Origin: an uncultured Psychroflexus sp.
GTDB taxonomy: Bacteria > Bacteroidota > Bacteroidia > Flavobacteriales > Flavobacteriaceae
Assembly (NCBI GenBank): GCA_913062845.1
Contig: CAJXVZ010000018.1
Coordinates: 1-46,760 of the forward strand
Direction of reading: 5' to 3'
Length of the DNA: 46,760 nucleotides
In this document: in pieces, positions 35,181 through 44,411 of the stretch
Layout: the number at the start of each line of letters is the position of its first letter
How positions within the stretch are numbered: position 1 is the first letter of the stretch
Made by a program: the position numbers and the translations under genes
The notes under the pieces: generated by a model
Told to the model about the DNA's origin: nothing
The model's input: the letters and a program-made list of their open reading frames with translations, nothing else
Database searches by the model: none

Positions 35181-38051
35181 TTAAAATCTTACGTAAACAT
35201 TTAAATAGTAAGTGGTGCCACGGCCAAAGAAATAGCGATTGCCAAACAAAGGTCCGCCCGGTCTGTTACTTTCTTCAAGCAAGCCCTGATAACTACCAAT
35301 TCTGCCCTGCTCAAAACCACCTGTGATATAATCTTCGCCTAAAATATTATTGATCACCGCAAAGAAGCCGACATAGTAGTCGCCAACACGCCAGGATTTC
35401 CCTCCAATAGCATTAAATAACATATAGCTGCCAAAATCCTCTTGTTGTAAAAGTTCTCTTGCAACATCCGGGTCAAAATTATTCAAAGGTAGTCCGTCAT
35501 TGTCCGACGCAAAGCCTTGTGTGCGTTGTATAGCACTTGGACTGACGTAAGCATGTGAAAAATGGTTGGCGGTAATACCAATATTCCAATAGTTAGGGTC
35601 ACGGTATTCAAAGCCGAGTTGATAAGCCTGTTGTGGTCCTCCGGGTACTTTGTAATTCTTTAAAGCAGTTGTTCCATCACCGAAGGTAAGCGGTTGTGTG
35701 TTGTCATTTACCATGGGGTCAAATTGGGCAAACAACTGTTGGCTATAAAGATTAATATTAGGATTATTGGCATAAGTATGCTGGCCAAAGGCTCCCGCAG
35801 CTTTTAATTTTATAGTTGGTGTGACCTGTGCTTCAATACCCAATTCTGCACCGATATGAACTCTGTCAATACCACTCATGACTTCCTGCAGGAAATTTCC
35901 TGTAGCATCATCCTGACTAAAATAAAAACCTACGTTGGTCTCATCCTGAAATTTTGTATAAAAACCGGTAAGTCTTGCTTGTATCGCAGCCGAACGATAG
36001 ATGTAGCTTATATCACCATGAGTAGATAGAACCTCTTTGAGGTCATCGACAATCAAATGATTAATTCTTGGATTAATGTAAGAATTTCTTAAGGTCGGTG
36101 CGTCCTGAATATAGGCAGCGTTGGCATCTATATAATGACCACCTTTTATTTTAAATACGGCTCCTGCTTTGGCTGCTATATTATCAAAAGTTAACTTTTC
36201 ACCTTTACCAAACGACAGGTCACCTTGATAATAACCACTTTCGTAGAGACCGTTTCTTTGATAAGTTGTTTGACCATAATTAGCCCCTACGTAAAAATCA
36301 ACCCATGAGTATTGAAATTGAGTTTGTGCAAAAGCATTGTATTCCTGAACATCAAATTCAAAATTGTATTCATATTTATCGCCTTCAACTACAAGTCTGT
36401 CCGGATTTCTGACATCAGATTGTGCTAGAGCAAAAGCATCTACACCAGCAGACTGCGCATTCTCATCAGCAAAGAAATCAACATCCAAAAATTGCTGTCC
36501 GCCTAACAAATCATTTACCTGAGCATAATTTTCAATGGTACTTGTTCTGTAATCAACGCTGGCATTTAAAGTGATGTTATCACTCAATTTTGCGTTCAGG
36601 ATAGAGTTAAAAGACAACATTTGTTCTTCTTCTACATCTTCTTTTAGGATATAGATTGAATTGCCGCCGTTGGCTAAAGCATTTTGGTTTGCGGTGTAAA
36701 CAGCATTCCAGTCAAACTGGCCATCATTGATAAATTCTTGCTGCGCTAAATAGGCATTGGCATAATCTGTGGTCGAAGGGTTCGGAAATCGTAAAAAATA
36801 ACTTGGCAGATTTTGGTAGTAAATAGGTGTTGGATTTCTTGCACCACCAATATAAGAAGCCTGCCCGTCCGGACCTTCAGCTTTTCTTGTTCCTCCGTTG
36901 TCCACTCTTGTTGTACCAATAGTACCAAACTGGTAGCCGACATTGGTATTTAAGGACACTTTATCGTTGATATCCCAATAGTGGTTAAGCATAAAAACCG
37001 GTTGCTCAATAGTTCTTATTCTTACATTACGCATTTCACCATTCTGGTAACCCCATTCCGGATTGTACTCGCGACCCTTCAGGTCTTTGACCTCCTGTGT
37101 AATGGCATTGGAAAGTCCTCTGCGGTTAGGCGTATAAAAACCTGTGAAATTTATGCTGTGGTTATCGTTGATCCTTTTTTCGACCGAGGCAGAAAAAGAG
37201 TTAGCATCATAAAGCGTGGCGTCTATAAAACCTTCTTCCCCAAAACGTCTGGACATCAAGACTGAATATGACCAACCACCGGCTAAAATACCTGAGTTAT
37301 AGCTACCCATTATTCTTCCCTGATAAGAACGGTTAGATGAAGCATAGGACACACGACCACCTTTACGCTGCCCAGAAGCTGTCATGTCTATATTTGTTGT
37401 ACCCGCAAGGTCACCAAACTGAAATTCATTAGCATGAGAGTACATACTTAAGGACCGGTTTCTTTGTATATCATTAAGTCCGCCCCATTGCGTCCATTGC
37501 GGTCTGCCGGTAGAAAACTTGTTCATTTCCATTCCGTTGATCAAAATCTTACCTCTGGCATTGTCGTATCCTCTGGGGTTGAAGAACGTCGCACTAAAAT
37601 CAAAAGCCGCTGCTCTTAGAAAGGTATCTTCTGTAGACTGCAAAAGCCCTGCAACATTGAAGAGAACATTGTCATCTGTAGCCAGTTCATTATCTGACAA
37701 GCTGATAATACCAATCTGCTCTGCTTCATCAGAAATGTCTCTTTTAATGTATAGTAAGCCCAGGTCTAAAGTTTCGTTTTCATTTACAACAATGGGATAT
37801 CTTTTTGTGATGTAACTTTTCTTACTCACGATCAGAATTTGTTCACCGAGTGGAATTTCATCCCCGGATATTGTAAACATACCCTTGTTGTTTGTAATTA
37901 CAGAGAGTAGTGTGCCTTCAATAGTGATTTCAACATTTGCAACGGGATCTTCATTTACATCCCGAACTACGGTACCTTTGATACTTGTAGTTTGAGCGAA
38001 AATTGAACCCGATATGACAAAAAATAAGGCGCAAAGAATGGATTTATTCAT
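35181..38051 (-). CDS. TonB-dependent outer-membrane receptor
   Basis: A 956-residue outer-membrane receptor that imports ligands using TonB energy. The signal peptide (MNKSILCALFFVISGSIFAQ) is followed by a carboxypeptidase-regulatory-like beta-sandwich (about 24-105; GTVVRDVNEDPVANVEITIEG), a plug domain with GYDNARGKILINGMEMN, and a 22-strand-type beta barrel ending in YYLNVYVRF with a terminal aromatic residue. The ligand is not predictable from sequence. It forms an operon with the DUF5689 lipoprotein and is transcribed away from a secreted nuclease-like gene. The shared 129-bp region carries two opposed -7 boxes. Confidence 0.92.
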   Translation of the reverse strand: MNKSILCALFFVISGSIFAQTTSIKGTVVRDVNEDPVANVEITIEGTLLSVITNNKGMFTISGDEIPLGEQILIVSKKSYITKRYPIVVNENETLDLGLLYIKRDISDEAEQIGIISLSDNELATDDNVLFNVAGLLQSTEDTFLRAAAFDFSATFFNPRGYDNARGKILINGMEMNKFSTGRPQWTQWGGLNDIQRNRSLSMYSHANEFQFGDLAGTTNIDMTASGQRKGGRVSYASSNRSYQGRIMGSYNSGILAGGWSYSVLMSRRFGEEGFIDATLYDANSFSASVEKRINDNHSINFTGFYTPNRRGLSNAITQEVKDLKGREYNPEWGYQNGEMRNVRIRTIEQPVFMLNHYWDINDKVSLNTNVGYQFGTIGTTRVDNGGTRKAEGPDGQASYIGGARNPTPIYYQNLPSYFLRFPNPSTTDYANAYLAQQEFINDGQFDWNAVYTANQNALANGGNSIYILKEDVEEEQMLSFNSILNAKLSDNITLNASVDYRTSTIENYAQVNDLLGGQQFLDVDFFADENAQSAGVDAFALAQSDVRNPDRLVVEGDKYEYNFEFDVQEYNAFAQTQFQYSWVDFYVGANYGQTTYQRNGLYESGYYQGDLSFGKGEKLTFDNIAAKAGAVFKIKGGHYIDANAAYIQDAPTLRNSYINPRINHLIVDDLKEVLSTHGDISYIYRSAAIQARLTGFYTKFQDETNVGFYFSQDDATGNFLQEVMSGIDRVHIGAELGIEAQVTPTIKLKAAGAFGQHTYANNPNINLYSQQLFAQFDPMVNDNTQPLTFGDGTTALKNYKVPGGPQQAYQLGFEYRDPNYWNIGITANHFSHAYVSPSAIQRTQGFASDNDGLPLNNFDPDVARELLQQEDFGSYMLFNAIGGKSWRVGDYYVGFFAVINNILGEDYITGGFEQGRIGSYQGLLEESNRPGGPLFGNRYFFGRGTTYYLNVYVRF

Positions 38052-38104
38052 TGGTTTGGAATTATTATAAAAAATCTTCTTTAAGAAATTATTATGATTT
38101 TGTG

Positions 38105-38112
38105 CAAATGTA
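38105..38112 (-). promoter_or_regulatory. -7 promoter box of the TonB receptor operon
   Basis: The minus strand reads TACATTTG, an exact fit to TAnnTTTG, 53 bp upstream of the receptor ATG. It faces the opposite way to the box at 38133-38140, 20 bp apart. Confidence 0.5.
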
Positions 38113-38132
38113 TTTAATTCTTATGAAATGCC

Positions 38133-38140
38133 TATTTTTG
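38133..38140 (+). promoter_or_regulatory. -7 promoter box of the secreted nuclease gene
   Basis: TATTTTTG fits TAnnTTTG, 40 bp before the ATG at 38181. Because it lies 20 bp from the opposed receptor box, the two promoters cannot easily be occupied at the same time. Confidence 0.5.
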
Positions 38141-38180
38141 GCAACTGAAATTTTAAAATTTTACAATTAAATAATATAGC

Positions 38181-39251
38181 ATGCAAAACAAATTTAAGCT
38201 TAAACTACTCACATTTTTATTGTTGAATTCACTGTTGATCAATGCTCAGGAAAAGAAATTTGAGGTAGTTACAGTTGCATTTTATAACCTAGAAAACCTT
38301 TTTGACATTTATAACGATACTTCAATAAATGACGAAGCATCTCCGATTATGGAAATGGACTCTGCGGTAAGACCGGAATTCTATCAAAAGAAATTGAAGA
38401 ATATGGCAAAAGTGGTTTCCGATATCGGGACAGACCTTACCGGTATGCCGCCTGCAATACTGGGTGTTTGTGAAATTGAAAATGATGATGTCCTTCTGGA
38501 CCTTGTTAATCACCCAAGATTAAGACCCTATAATTATGATATTGTACATCATGAATCTCCGGATGAAAGAGGAATAGATACGGGATTGATCTATCAAAAG
38601 AGTTTATTTACGCCTACCAACTCTGTAGCGCATGAGGTCATAATCATCAAAAACAACGACCCTGATGACCGCAACGAGACCAGGGATGTACTTGTAGTTT
38701 CCGGTTTACTGAGAGGAGAAAAATTTCATTTTATTGTCAATCACTGGCCTTCAAGAAGTGGTGGCCAGAAAAAATCTGAAGCAGGCAGAGTTAAGGCAGC
38801 CGAAGTTGTAAAAAAAGCCATAGACTCACTTCAGGTTATAGATCCATATTCAAAAGTGATGGTTATGGGTGACTTTAATGATGGTCCATATAATAAAAGT
38901 ATTGCAGAGGTTGTAGGCGCTAAATTTGAAAAAGAGCAAGTGGGCCTTAAAGAACTTTACAACCCTTATGAAGAGATCAGAAAGAAGGGTGGCGGCACTA
39001 TAGCCTATCGCGGCAGCTGGGATATATTCGACCAGATTTTCTTTACTGAACCACTTTTGGCAGATGAGGATGAAAAGGACTATTCTTCATTTAAATATTA
39101 TAAATCCGGCGTGTTTTCACCAACATATCTTCAAAATCCCAAGGGGCGTTGGAAAGGCTATCCTTTTAGAAGCTGGTCCGGTGGTTTTACCGGAGGCTAT
39201 AGCGATCACTTTCCGGTGTTTGTTTATCTGATCAGAGAACTTGAAGATTAA
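38181..39251 (+). CDS. Secreted endonuclease/exonuclease/phosphatase family enzyme
   Basis: A 356-residue metal-dependent phosphodiesterase of the DNase I-like fold, acting on nucleic acids or phospho-lipids. The signal peptide KLLTFLLLNSLLINAQ indicates export. Active-site motifs are complete: NLENLF (36-41), CEIEN with Glu98, VNHWPSR with His188, MGDFND with Asp231 and Asn233, and SDHFPV with Asp342-His343. Such enzymes in Bacteroidota are often annotated as endonucleases. The gene is divergent from a TonB receptor/DUF5689 operon, which suggests degradation outside the cell followed by uptake of a product such as nucleosides, phosphate or oligonucleotides. That is inference. Confidence 0.9.
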   Translation: MQNKFKLKLLTFLLLNSLLINAQEKKFEVVTVAFYNLENLFDIYNDTSINDEASPIMEMDSAVRPEFYQKKLKNMAKVVSDIGTDLTGMPPAILGVCEIENDDVLLDLVNHPRLRPYNYDIVHHESPDERGIDTGLIYQKSLFTPTNSVAHEVIIIKNNDPDDRNETRDVLVVSGLLRGEKFHFIVNHWPSRSGGQKKSEAGRVKAAEVVKKAIDSLQVIDPYSKVMVMGDFNDGPYNKSIAEVVGAKFEKEQVGLKELYNPYEEIRKKGGGTIAYRGSWDIFDQIFFTEPLLADEDEKDYSSFKYYKSGVFSPTYLQNPKGRWKGYPFRSWSGGFTGGYSDHFPVFVYLIRELED

Positions 39252-39285
39252 AACAAATTGTAATAAGTACAAATTAGTACTTTTA

Positions 39286-39293
39286 TAATTTTG
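39286..39293 (+). promoter_or_regulatory. -7 promoter box of the 133-residue protein gene
   Basis: TAATTTTG fits TAnnTTTG, 22 bp before the ATG. A TTG at 39258-39260 lies 25 bp upstream, slightly beyond the usual spacing. A small hairpin (AAGTAC..GTACTT, 39265-39282) separates it from the preceding stop and may be a weak terminator. Confidence 0.4.
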
Positions 39294-39315
39294 AACATCT
39301 TAAAATAAAATTCTC

Positions 39316-39717
39316 ATGACCAAAGAAAAACCATCTTTTAAATCCCGGGTAAAATCATTTTTTCTAAAGGTGCTTGTTGTGCTTATTCTACTAGGTGCTT
39401 TTGTGCTGTGGACCTGTTCCTGGACCTACTCTGAAGGCACGCGCGCAGGTCAGTTAATTAAGTTTAGCGAAAAAGGAGTACTTTTCAAGACGTATGAAGG
39501 CGAGTTAAATATGGGTGGTCTCCGAACCGGAAATGCGGAGGATGGTTTGGAAGGGAACCTGTGGAAGTTCTCCGTGCTTGATGAAAATGTTGTAGAAGAA
39601 TTAATGAAAGCTGAAGGAAAACGGGTTAAGCTTGGCTATAAAGAGCGCTACAAGGCAATGGTCTGGCAGGGCGATACAAATTACTTTATTGTAAAGGTCG
39701 AAGTAATTGAAGAATAG
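39316..39717 (+). CDS. Small membrane-anchored protein, unknown function
   Basis: A 133-residue protein with one N-terminal membrane helix (VLVVLILLGAFVLWTCSWTY) and a soluble beta-rich part facing out (SEGTRAGQLIKFSEKGVLFKTYEGELNMGG, then FIVKVEVIEE). Proteins of this shape in flavobacteria are sometimes labelled 6-phosphogluconate dehydrogenase. Nothing here supports that, because there is no nucleotide-binding motif and the protein is too short. Its role is unknown. It follows the nuclease gene by 64 bp but has its own promoter box. Confidence 0.8.
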   Translation: MTKEKPSFKSRVKSFFLKVLVVLILLGAFVLWTCSWTYSEGTRAGQLIKFSEKGVLFKTYEGELNMGGLRTGNAEDGLEGNLWKFSVLDENVVEELMKAEGKRVKLGYKERYKAMVWQGDTNYFIVKVEVIEE

Positions 39718-39780
39718 CAGATTTAATTCCTTTGAATCTTATTTTAACTTACATTTCCTTACGGTCTGATTGACCTGTCT

Positions 39781-39788
39781 TATTTTTG
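39781..39788 (+). promoter_or_regulatory. -7 promoter box of the ketosynthase-like gene
   Basis: TATTTTTG fits TAnnTTTG and ends 15 bp before the ATG at 39804. An in-frame TTG at 39786 lies within this box, arguing that the coding region starts at the ATG. Confidence 0.45.
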
Positions 39789-39803
39789 TTTCAAGCAAAG
39801 ACT

Positions 39804-40955
39804 ATGACGAAAGAAAACATATACCTATATCCAACTGCATCATTATCTGCTTTGGGAAGCTACGATCAGGAAATCTGGGAAAATACAAAAAAGGGACGAC
39901 CAGAATTTCAGTATTTCGAGAATGGTAAAACACCTGTTTCAGTACTTTCAGAAGATCAGCAGAACGAATTGAAGAAAATATCTCAGGAAAACAGGCACTA
40001 CAACCACCTTGATAAGACAGCTCTGATGGCCATAGCAGCTGGAAGAGCCTTAGCAGAAAAAAGTTCGTTTAAGACCAATAAGATAGGTATAAATATCGGT
40101 TCATCAAGAGGGGCGACTGAGCGCTTTGAAAAAGCCCATGAGTGTTTCCTTGCAAAAGGGGAACTTCCCTTTTCAACATCACCAACCACAACACTCGGGA
40201 ATATTGCCACAAATCTGGCTCAGGATCTGGGATTGCAAGGTCCGGCCATCAGCCATTCGATTACTTGTTCATCAGCTTTACACGCCTTGTTGAATGCTTA
40301 TGCCTTCCTAAAATCCGGCATGCTTTCAGATTTTATTATTGGTGGTGCAGAAGCACCTTTGACAGGATTTACCATTGAACAGATGAGGGTTTTGAAACTG
40401 TATTCAAAGCGAAAAGACAATTTTCCTTGCAGAAGCTTAGATTTTTTAAAAACTGACAACACATTGGTATTAGGAGAAGCTGCGTCTTTAGCCCATTTGA
40501 GTACTGTTCCTTCAGAAGATGCCATAAAAGTTGTGGGAATGGGTTATGCTACTGAGCAGATTTCACATAGTATTTCTCTATCTGCAGATGCAAAATGTCT
40601 TCAAAGATCAATGAAAATGGCCTTGACAGATGCAGGCATTGATAGTGTAGATGCTGTTGTGATGCACGCACCCGGAACGGTCAAGGGAGACAAAAGTGAA
40701 TTGAACGCTATTAAAAAAGTCTTTTCTAAAATGCCTCTTTTAACAACAAATAAGTGGTTGATCGGGCACACCTTTGGCGCATCCGGTGCCATGAGCCTGG
40801 AAATGGCCGTCATGATGTTACATCATAATCAGTTTATACCAAATCCGTTTTATAACAATGAAAATTCTCCTGAACGCTTAAAATCCGTAATGGTTAATGC
40901 GGTGGGTTTTGGAGGAAATGCTATTAGTGTTATCTTAAAAAGTCAATCCTTTTAA
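39804..40955 (+). CDS. Orphan beta-ketoacyl synthase-like enzyme
   Basis: A 383-residue thiolase-fold condensing enzyme. The catalytic Cys155 lies in SITCSSALHALL, the first histidine in VMHAPGTVKGD (His288) and the second in IGHTFGASGAM (His322), so the Cys-His-His triad is complete. The NAVGFGGNAISVIL terminus is typical of ketosynthases. It lacks neighbouring acyl-carrier-protein, ketoreductase or acyltransferase genes, so it could work with the general fatty-acid pool or a carrier encoded elsewhere. The ATG start is preferred over an upstream TTG lying inside the promoter box. Confidence 0.85.
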   Translation: MTKENIYLYPTASLSALGSYDQEIWENTKKGRPEFQYFENGKTPVSVLSEDQQNELKKISQENRHYNHLDKTALMAIAAGRALAEKSSFKTNKIGINIGSSRGATERFEKAHECFLAKGELPFSTSPTTTLGNIATNLAQDLGLQGPAISHSITCSSALHALLNAYAFLKSGMLSDFIIGGAEAPLTGFTIEQMRVLKLYSKRKDNFPCRSLDFLKTDNTLVLGEAASLAHLSTVPSEDAIKVVGMGYATEQISHSISLSADAKCLQRSMKMALTDAGIDSVDAVVMHAPGTVKGDKSELNAIKKVFSKMPLLTTNKWLIGHTFGASGAMSLEMAVMMLHHNQFIPNPFYNNENSPERLKSVMVNAVGFGGNAISVILKSQSF

Positions 40956-40999
40956 GATGTCTTTTCAAATGAAATTACTAATTTTAGTAAATTTATTGA

Positions 41000-43102
41000 A
41001 TGATGAAAACTTTACACTACACACTTACCGGTTTGCTGCTGTTATCATTGTTTTCCGGAAAACTCACAGCTCAAGATTTTACATTAGCTCCCGATGGATT
41101 AACATGTTTATGTCCAAATGCAAATTTCGGTGATAGCGGCACACTTACTATAAACGGTGAACAAAAAACCTTTACCAAAAGAACAGTCAACCAATTGGTA
41201 TCTCTCATCAATAATGATGAAACCGATCCTGAAATAGCCTTAACCTGCACAAGTGGGATTACCAATATGAGCGGTCTTTTTTCTAATAGAGATAATTTTA
41301 ACCAAAATCTGCAAAGCTGGGATGTGAGTAATGTCACATTGATGCAGGGGCTTTTTGAATTTACAGATATTTTCAACCAGCCTTTGGACGATTGGGATGT
41401 GAGTAATGTGACAAATATGATTGATATGTTTAAAGGTACAAAAGCATTCAATCAGCCTTTAAACAGTTGGGATGTGAGTAATGTAAATACAATGCGAGCT
41501 ATGTTTCAAAGCGCGGAAGCTTTTAACCAACCTTTGGATAACTGGGATGTAAGTAATGTAACAGAAATGTCTCAGATGTTCATTTCTACAGATGCGTTTA
41601 ATCAACCACTGGGTAATTGGGATGTGAGCAATGTTCAGAATATGGAGTTAATGTTTTTTTCTGCATCTGTATTCGACCAACCTTTAAACAGCTGGGATGT
41701 GAGCAGTGTAACTAGCATGCGAGGTATGTTTTTGCAATCTCCACAATTTAATCAACCTCTTGATAATTGGGATGTCAGCAATGTCACCGATATGTCCAGA
41801 ATGTTTGAAGAAACACTAGTGTTCAATCAGCCACTAAACAACTGGAATACAAGTAGTGTGACCGATATGAGCGAGATGTTTTACAAAGCAGAGGCTTTTA
41901 ACAGTCCTATTGGTAACTGGGATGTCAGCAATGTCACCAATATGGAAAGTATGTTTGAACTAACCCTGTCTTTCAACCAGCCAATAGACAATTGGAATGT
42001 GAGCAGTTTGTCTAATGCTACGAGCATGTTTCGAGGCGCTCAGGTATTCAATCAACCTTTGAACAGCTGGAATGTGGGTAATCTTACAAATATGCAATCG
42101 ATGTTTAGCTTTGCTGTGGTATTCAATCAACCTCTGGATAATTGGGATGTCAGTAATGTGACTACTATGCTGGCTACGTTTTTTGGCGCAGAAGCTTTTA
42201 ATCAGCCCCTGAACAACTGGAATGTGAGCAACGTCACGACCACGAGATTAATGTTCAGTGATGCATTCGCGTTTAACCAGCCTCTGGACAATTGGGATGT
42301 GAGCAATGTAACCGACATGAGGCAAATGTTTGATACAGCCATAGCCTTTGACCAACCTCTGGCCAGTTGGGATGTTAGTAATGTAACAGATATGTTGGGA
42401 ATGTTTCAACTTGCCTCTTCATTTAATCAGCCTTTAAATTCCTGGGATGTCGGTAGTGTTGAGAATATGACAGGACTTTTTTATGGAGCAACAAACTTTA
42501 ATCAGCCGCTTGATAATTGGAATGTCAGTAATGCTGTTGATATCAGTTTAATATTTGGTCTAACAGATGCCTTCAACCAAAATATAAATAACTGGGATGT
42601 CAGTAATGTAGCAGATATGGAAAGGGTGTTTTTTCAGGCTATATCCTTTGATCAGCCACTGGATAACTGGGATACAAGTAATGTTTTGAACATGGACAGA
42701 ATGTTTGAAGGTGCCAGTGTTTTCAATCAGGATATATCGTCCTGGTGTGTAGAAAATATTCCGGCAGAACCCTTTAATTTTGCATTGAATTCAGCTTTAC
42801 AAAATAGTTTTAAGCCAAACTGGGGTGCGAACTGTACATTAGGAACTGTTGAGACAGCAATCGCTGAATTTGAAGTATACCCGAATCCTGCGACGAATTT
42901 CATAATTATTGATGTTTCAACAATTGCCGACTTAAAAAACATAAAAATTTATGACCTGACAGGCAAAGTGATTCTGGATGAAATTACGATTAAACATGAA
43001 CAATTAAAGATCGATATCGCCCATCTGGTTCCCGGGGTTTATATCCTGGAGTTGAATACGGAAAGCTTTCAAAGTCTGACGAAACGGATTATTAAAAAAT
43101 AG
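41000..43102 (+). CDS. BspA-type (DUF285) repeat surface protein with C-terminal sorting domain
   Basis: A 700-residue secreted protein. Signal peptide (LTGLLLLSLFSGKLTAQ), a short Cys-containing N-domain (TCLCPNANFGDSG), then 19 uninterrupted 25-residue repeats of the form NQPLDNWDVSNVTDMxxMFxxAxAF from about residue 98, plus a shortened last unit (NQDISSWCVENI). The final ~80 residues (FEVYPNPATNF..IKIYDLTGKVI..PGVYILELNT..KRIIKK) match a T9SS type A sorting domain, implying export by the type IX system and anchoring at the surface. DUF285 repeats are common in adhesins, so a binding role is likely, but the ligand is unknown. Confidence 0.9.
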   Translation: MMKTLHYTLTGLLLLSLFSGKLTAQDFTLAPDGLTCLCPNANFGDSGTLTINGEQKTFTKRTVNQLVSLINNDETDPEIALTCTSGITNMSGLFSNRDNFNQNLQSWDVSNVTLMQGLFEFTDIFNQPLDDWDVSNVTNMIDMFKGTKAFNQPLNSWDVSNVNTMRAMFQSAEAFNQPLDNWDVSNVTEMSQMFISTDAFNQPLGNWDVSNVQNMELMFFSASVFDQPLNSWDVSSVTSMRGMFLQSPQFNQPLDNWDVSNVTDMSRMFEETLVFNQPLNNWNTSSVTDMSEMFYKAEAFNSPIGNWDVSNVTNMESMFELTLSFNQPIDNWNVSSLSNATSMFRGAQVFNQPLNSWNVGNLTNMQSMFSFAVVFNQPLDNWDVSNVTTMLATFFGAEAFNQPLNNWNVSNVTTTRLMFSDAFAFNQPLDNWDVSNVTDMRQMFDTAIAFDQPLASWDVSNVTDMLGMFQLASSFNQPLNSWDVGSVENMTGLFYGATNFNQPLDNWNVSNAVDISLIFGLTDAFNQNINNWDVSNVADMERVFFQAISFDQPLDNWDTSNVLNMDRMFEGASVFNQDISSWCVENIPAEPFNFALNSALQNSFKPNWGANCTLGTVETAIAEFEVYPNPATNFIIIDVSTIADLKNIKIYDLTGKVILDEITIKHEQLKIDIAHLVPGVYILELNTESFQSLTKRIIKK

Positions 43103-43113
43103 AAATTTAAAAC

Positions 43114-43584
43114 TTACTTCGCATATTTCAACATTGAAACTTCTATGATCTTTGAAGCGGTTTCCTGATCGACTCTAAGCTTTGTGGCCAGTTTTTCAAT
43201 TTTTGCTTTTTCAACTTTATCGACGTGTCCATCAGCAAAAACGCCTTCAACTAAAAATATAAAAAGCTTGGTGTAGTGGTCTGTATTTATTCCTTCAATA
43301 CAATAGTCTAACAGTTCATCGATCTGGTTTTCATAAAGGGTTTGTTTCGACAATAATTTATTGATGTAGTAGGCATAATCAAAATCTCCATCAAAAAAAT
43401 TTGAATAAACATCAAAAAAAACACCTATTTCTCTACCATTATAACCATCATCAATGAAACAGTAATAGGGTAAATACAAATATTTTTCAACCGTGGTTAA
43501 TTCGAATTTATCTTTTTGGGTTTTTTCAACCTCGTCAAACAAACCTTTAGGGCCATTGTTACTATCATTGTGAATTACTTTCAT
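43114..43584 (-). CDS. TerB-like protein, unknown function
   Basis: A 156-residue mostly helical soluble protein. The last ~45 residues (GVFADGHVDKVEKAKIEKLATKLRVDQETASKIIEVSML) resemble TerB-type domains, in which a conserved Asp-Gly-x-x-Asp/Glu turn may bind metal. The N-terminal half (VEKYLYLPYYCFIDDGYNGREIGVFFDVYSNFF) is rich in aromatic residues. It converges on the repeat-protein gene with an 11-bp gap. Assignment to TerB is tentative. Confidence 0.55.
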   Translation of the reverse strand: MKVIHNDSNNGPKGLFDEVEKTQKDKFELTTVEKYLYLPYYCFIDDGYNGREIGVFFDVYSNFFDGDFDYAYYINKLLSKQTLYENQIDELLDYCIEGINTDHYTKLFIFLVEGVFADGHVDKVEKAKIEKLATKLRVDQETASKIIEVSMLKYAK

Positions 43585-43694
43585 GAAATTTCGCTTTGGT
43601 TATATTTTTAGTTTACCATTTACTCCAAATGTTACATATCAAGTACTTGAACTCCCAAATTTAATATAAATAATTGTTCATCTTCACTAATCGT

Positions 43695-44411
43695 CTACTC
43701 TTGCTCCTGCATGGTATGGTATACATTCTGTACATCATCGTCTTCTTCAATTTTTTCAAGCAGTTTCTCTACATCCTGTGCTTGTTCTTCGGTCAAGGCT
43801 TTTGTGACTTGCGGAATACGTTCAAAGCCTGAAGAAATGATCTCGATGCCACGCGATTCTAATTCAGACTGAATAGCACCATAGCTTTCAAAAGGCGCAT
43901 AAATATGTATGCCTTCATCGTCTTCAAACACTTCTTCCACCCCAAAATCTATCAATTCTAATTCCAGCTCTTCGATATCCTGACCTTCGGCGTTTATTCT
44001 GAAGTTGCAGGTATGGTCAAACATAAAGGCTACCGAGCCTGAAGTGCCCAGGTTACCATCGCATTTGTTAAAATAGCTTCGGATGTTGGCCACAGTTCGG
44101 GTGTTATTGTCGGTGGCCGTTTCAATTAAAATAGCAATACCATGTGGCGCATAACCTTCAAAAAGTACTTCTTTGTAATCGCCCTGATTTTTGTCTGTCG
44201 CCCGTTTTATGGCACGCTCAATATTGTCCTTTGGCATGTTGACGGACTTGGCGTTCTGAATCACCGCCCTGAGTTTTGAATTGGCATCAGGGTCAGGACC
44301 ACCTTCTTTGACGGCCATGACGATGTCTTTCCCGATACGCGTAAAAGCTTTGCTCATGGCAGCCCAGCGCTTCATTTTTCTGGCTTTTCTAAATTCAAAT
44401 GCTCTTCCCAT
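43695..44411 (-). CDS. YebC/TACO1-family protein
   Basis: A 238-residue protein of the YebC/PmpR/TACO1 family, described as transcriptional regulators in some bacteria and, more recently, as factors helping ribosomes through difficult stretches. The start MGRAFEFRKARKMKRWAAMS is the Bacteroidota form of the family N-terminus. KAFTRIGKDIVMAVKEGGPDPDANSKLR and NMPKDNIERAIKRA are diagnostic. The DDE-rich C-terminus (EKIEEDDDVQNVYHTMQE) is also standard. It is full length and monocistronic. Confidence 0.94.
   Translation of the reverse strand: MGRAFEFRKARKMKRWAAMSKAFTRIGKDIVMAVKEGGPDPDANSKLRAVIQNAKSVNMPKDNIERAIKRATDKNQGDYKEVLFEGYAPHGIAILIETATDNNTRTVANIRSYFNKCDGNLGTSGSVAFMFDHTCNFRINAEGQDIEELELELIDFGVEEVFEDDEGIHIYAPFESYGAIQSELESRGIEIISSGFERIPQVTKALTEEQAQDVEKLLEKIEEDDDVQNVYHTMQEQE

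Noticed and set aside
39316-39717. 6-phosphogluconate dehydrogenase as product name for the 133-residue protein
   Set aside because: The protein is far too short, has a membrane anchor and lacks a Rossmann motif, so the name seen on similar proteins is unsupported.
41290-42760. 75-bp periodic repeats as a CRISPR or non-coding satellite
   Set aside because: The period is exactly 25 codons in an open frame with a signal peptide and sorting domain, so it is a protein repeat.
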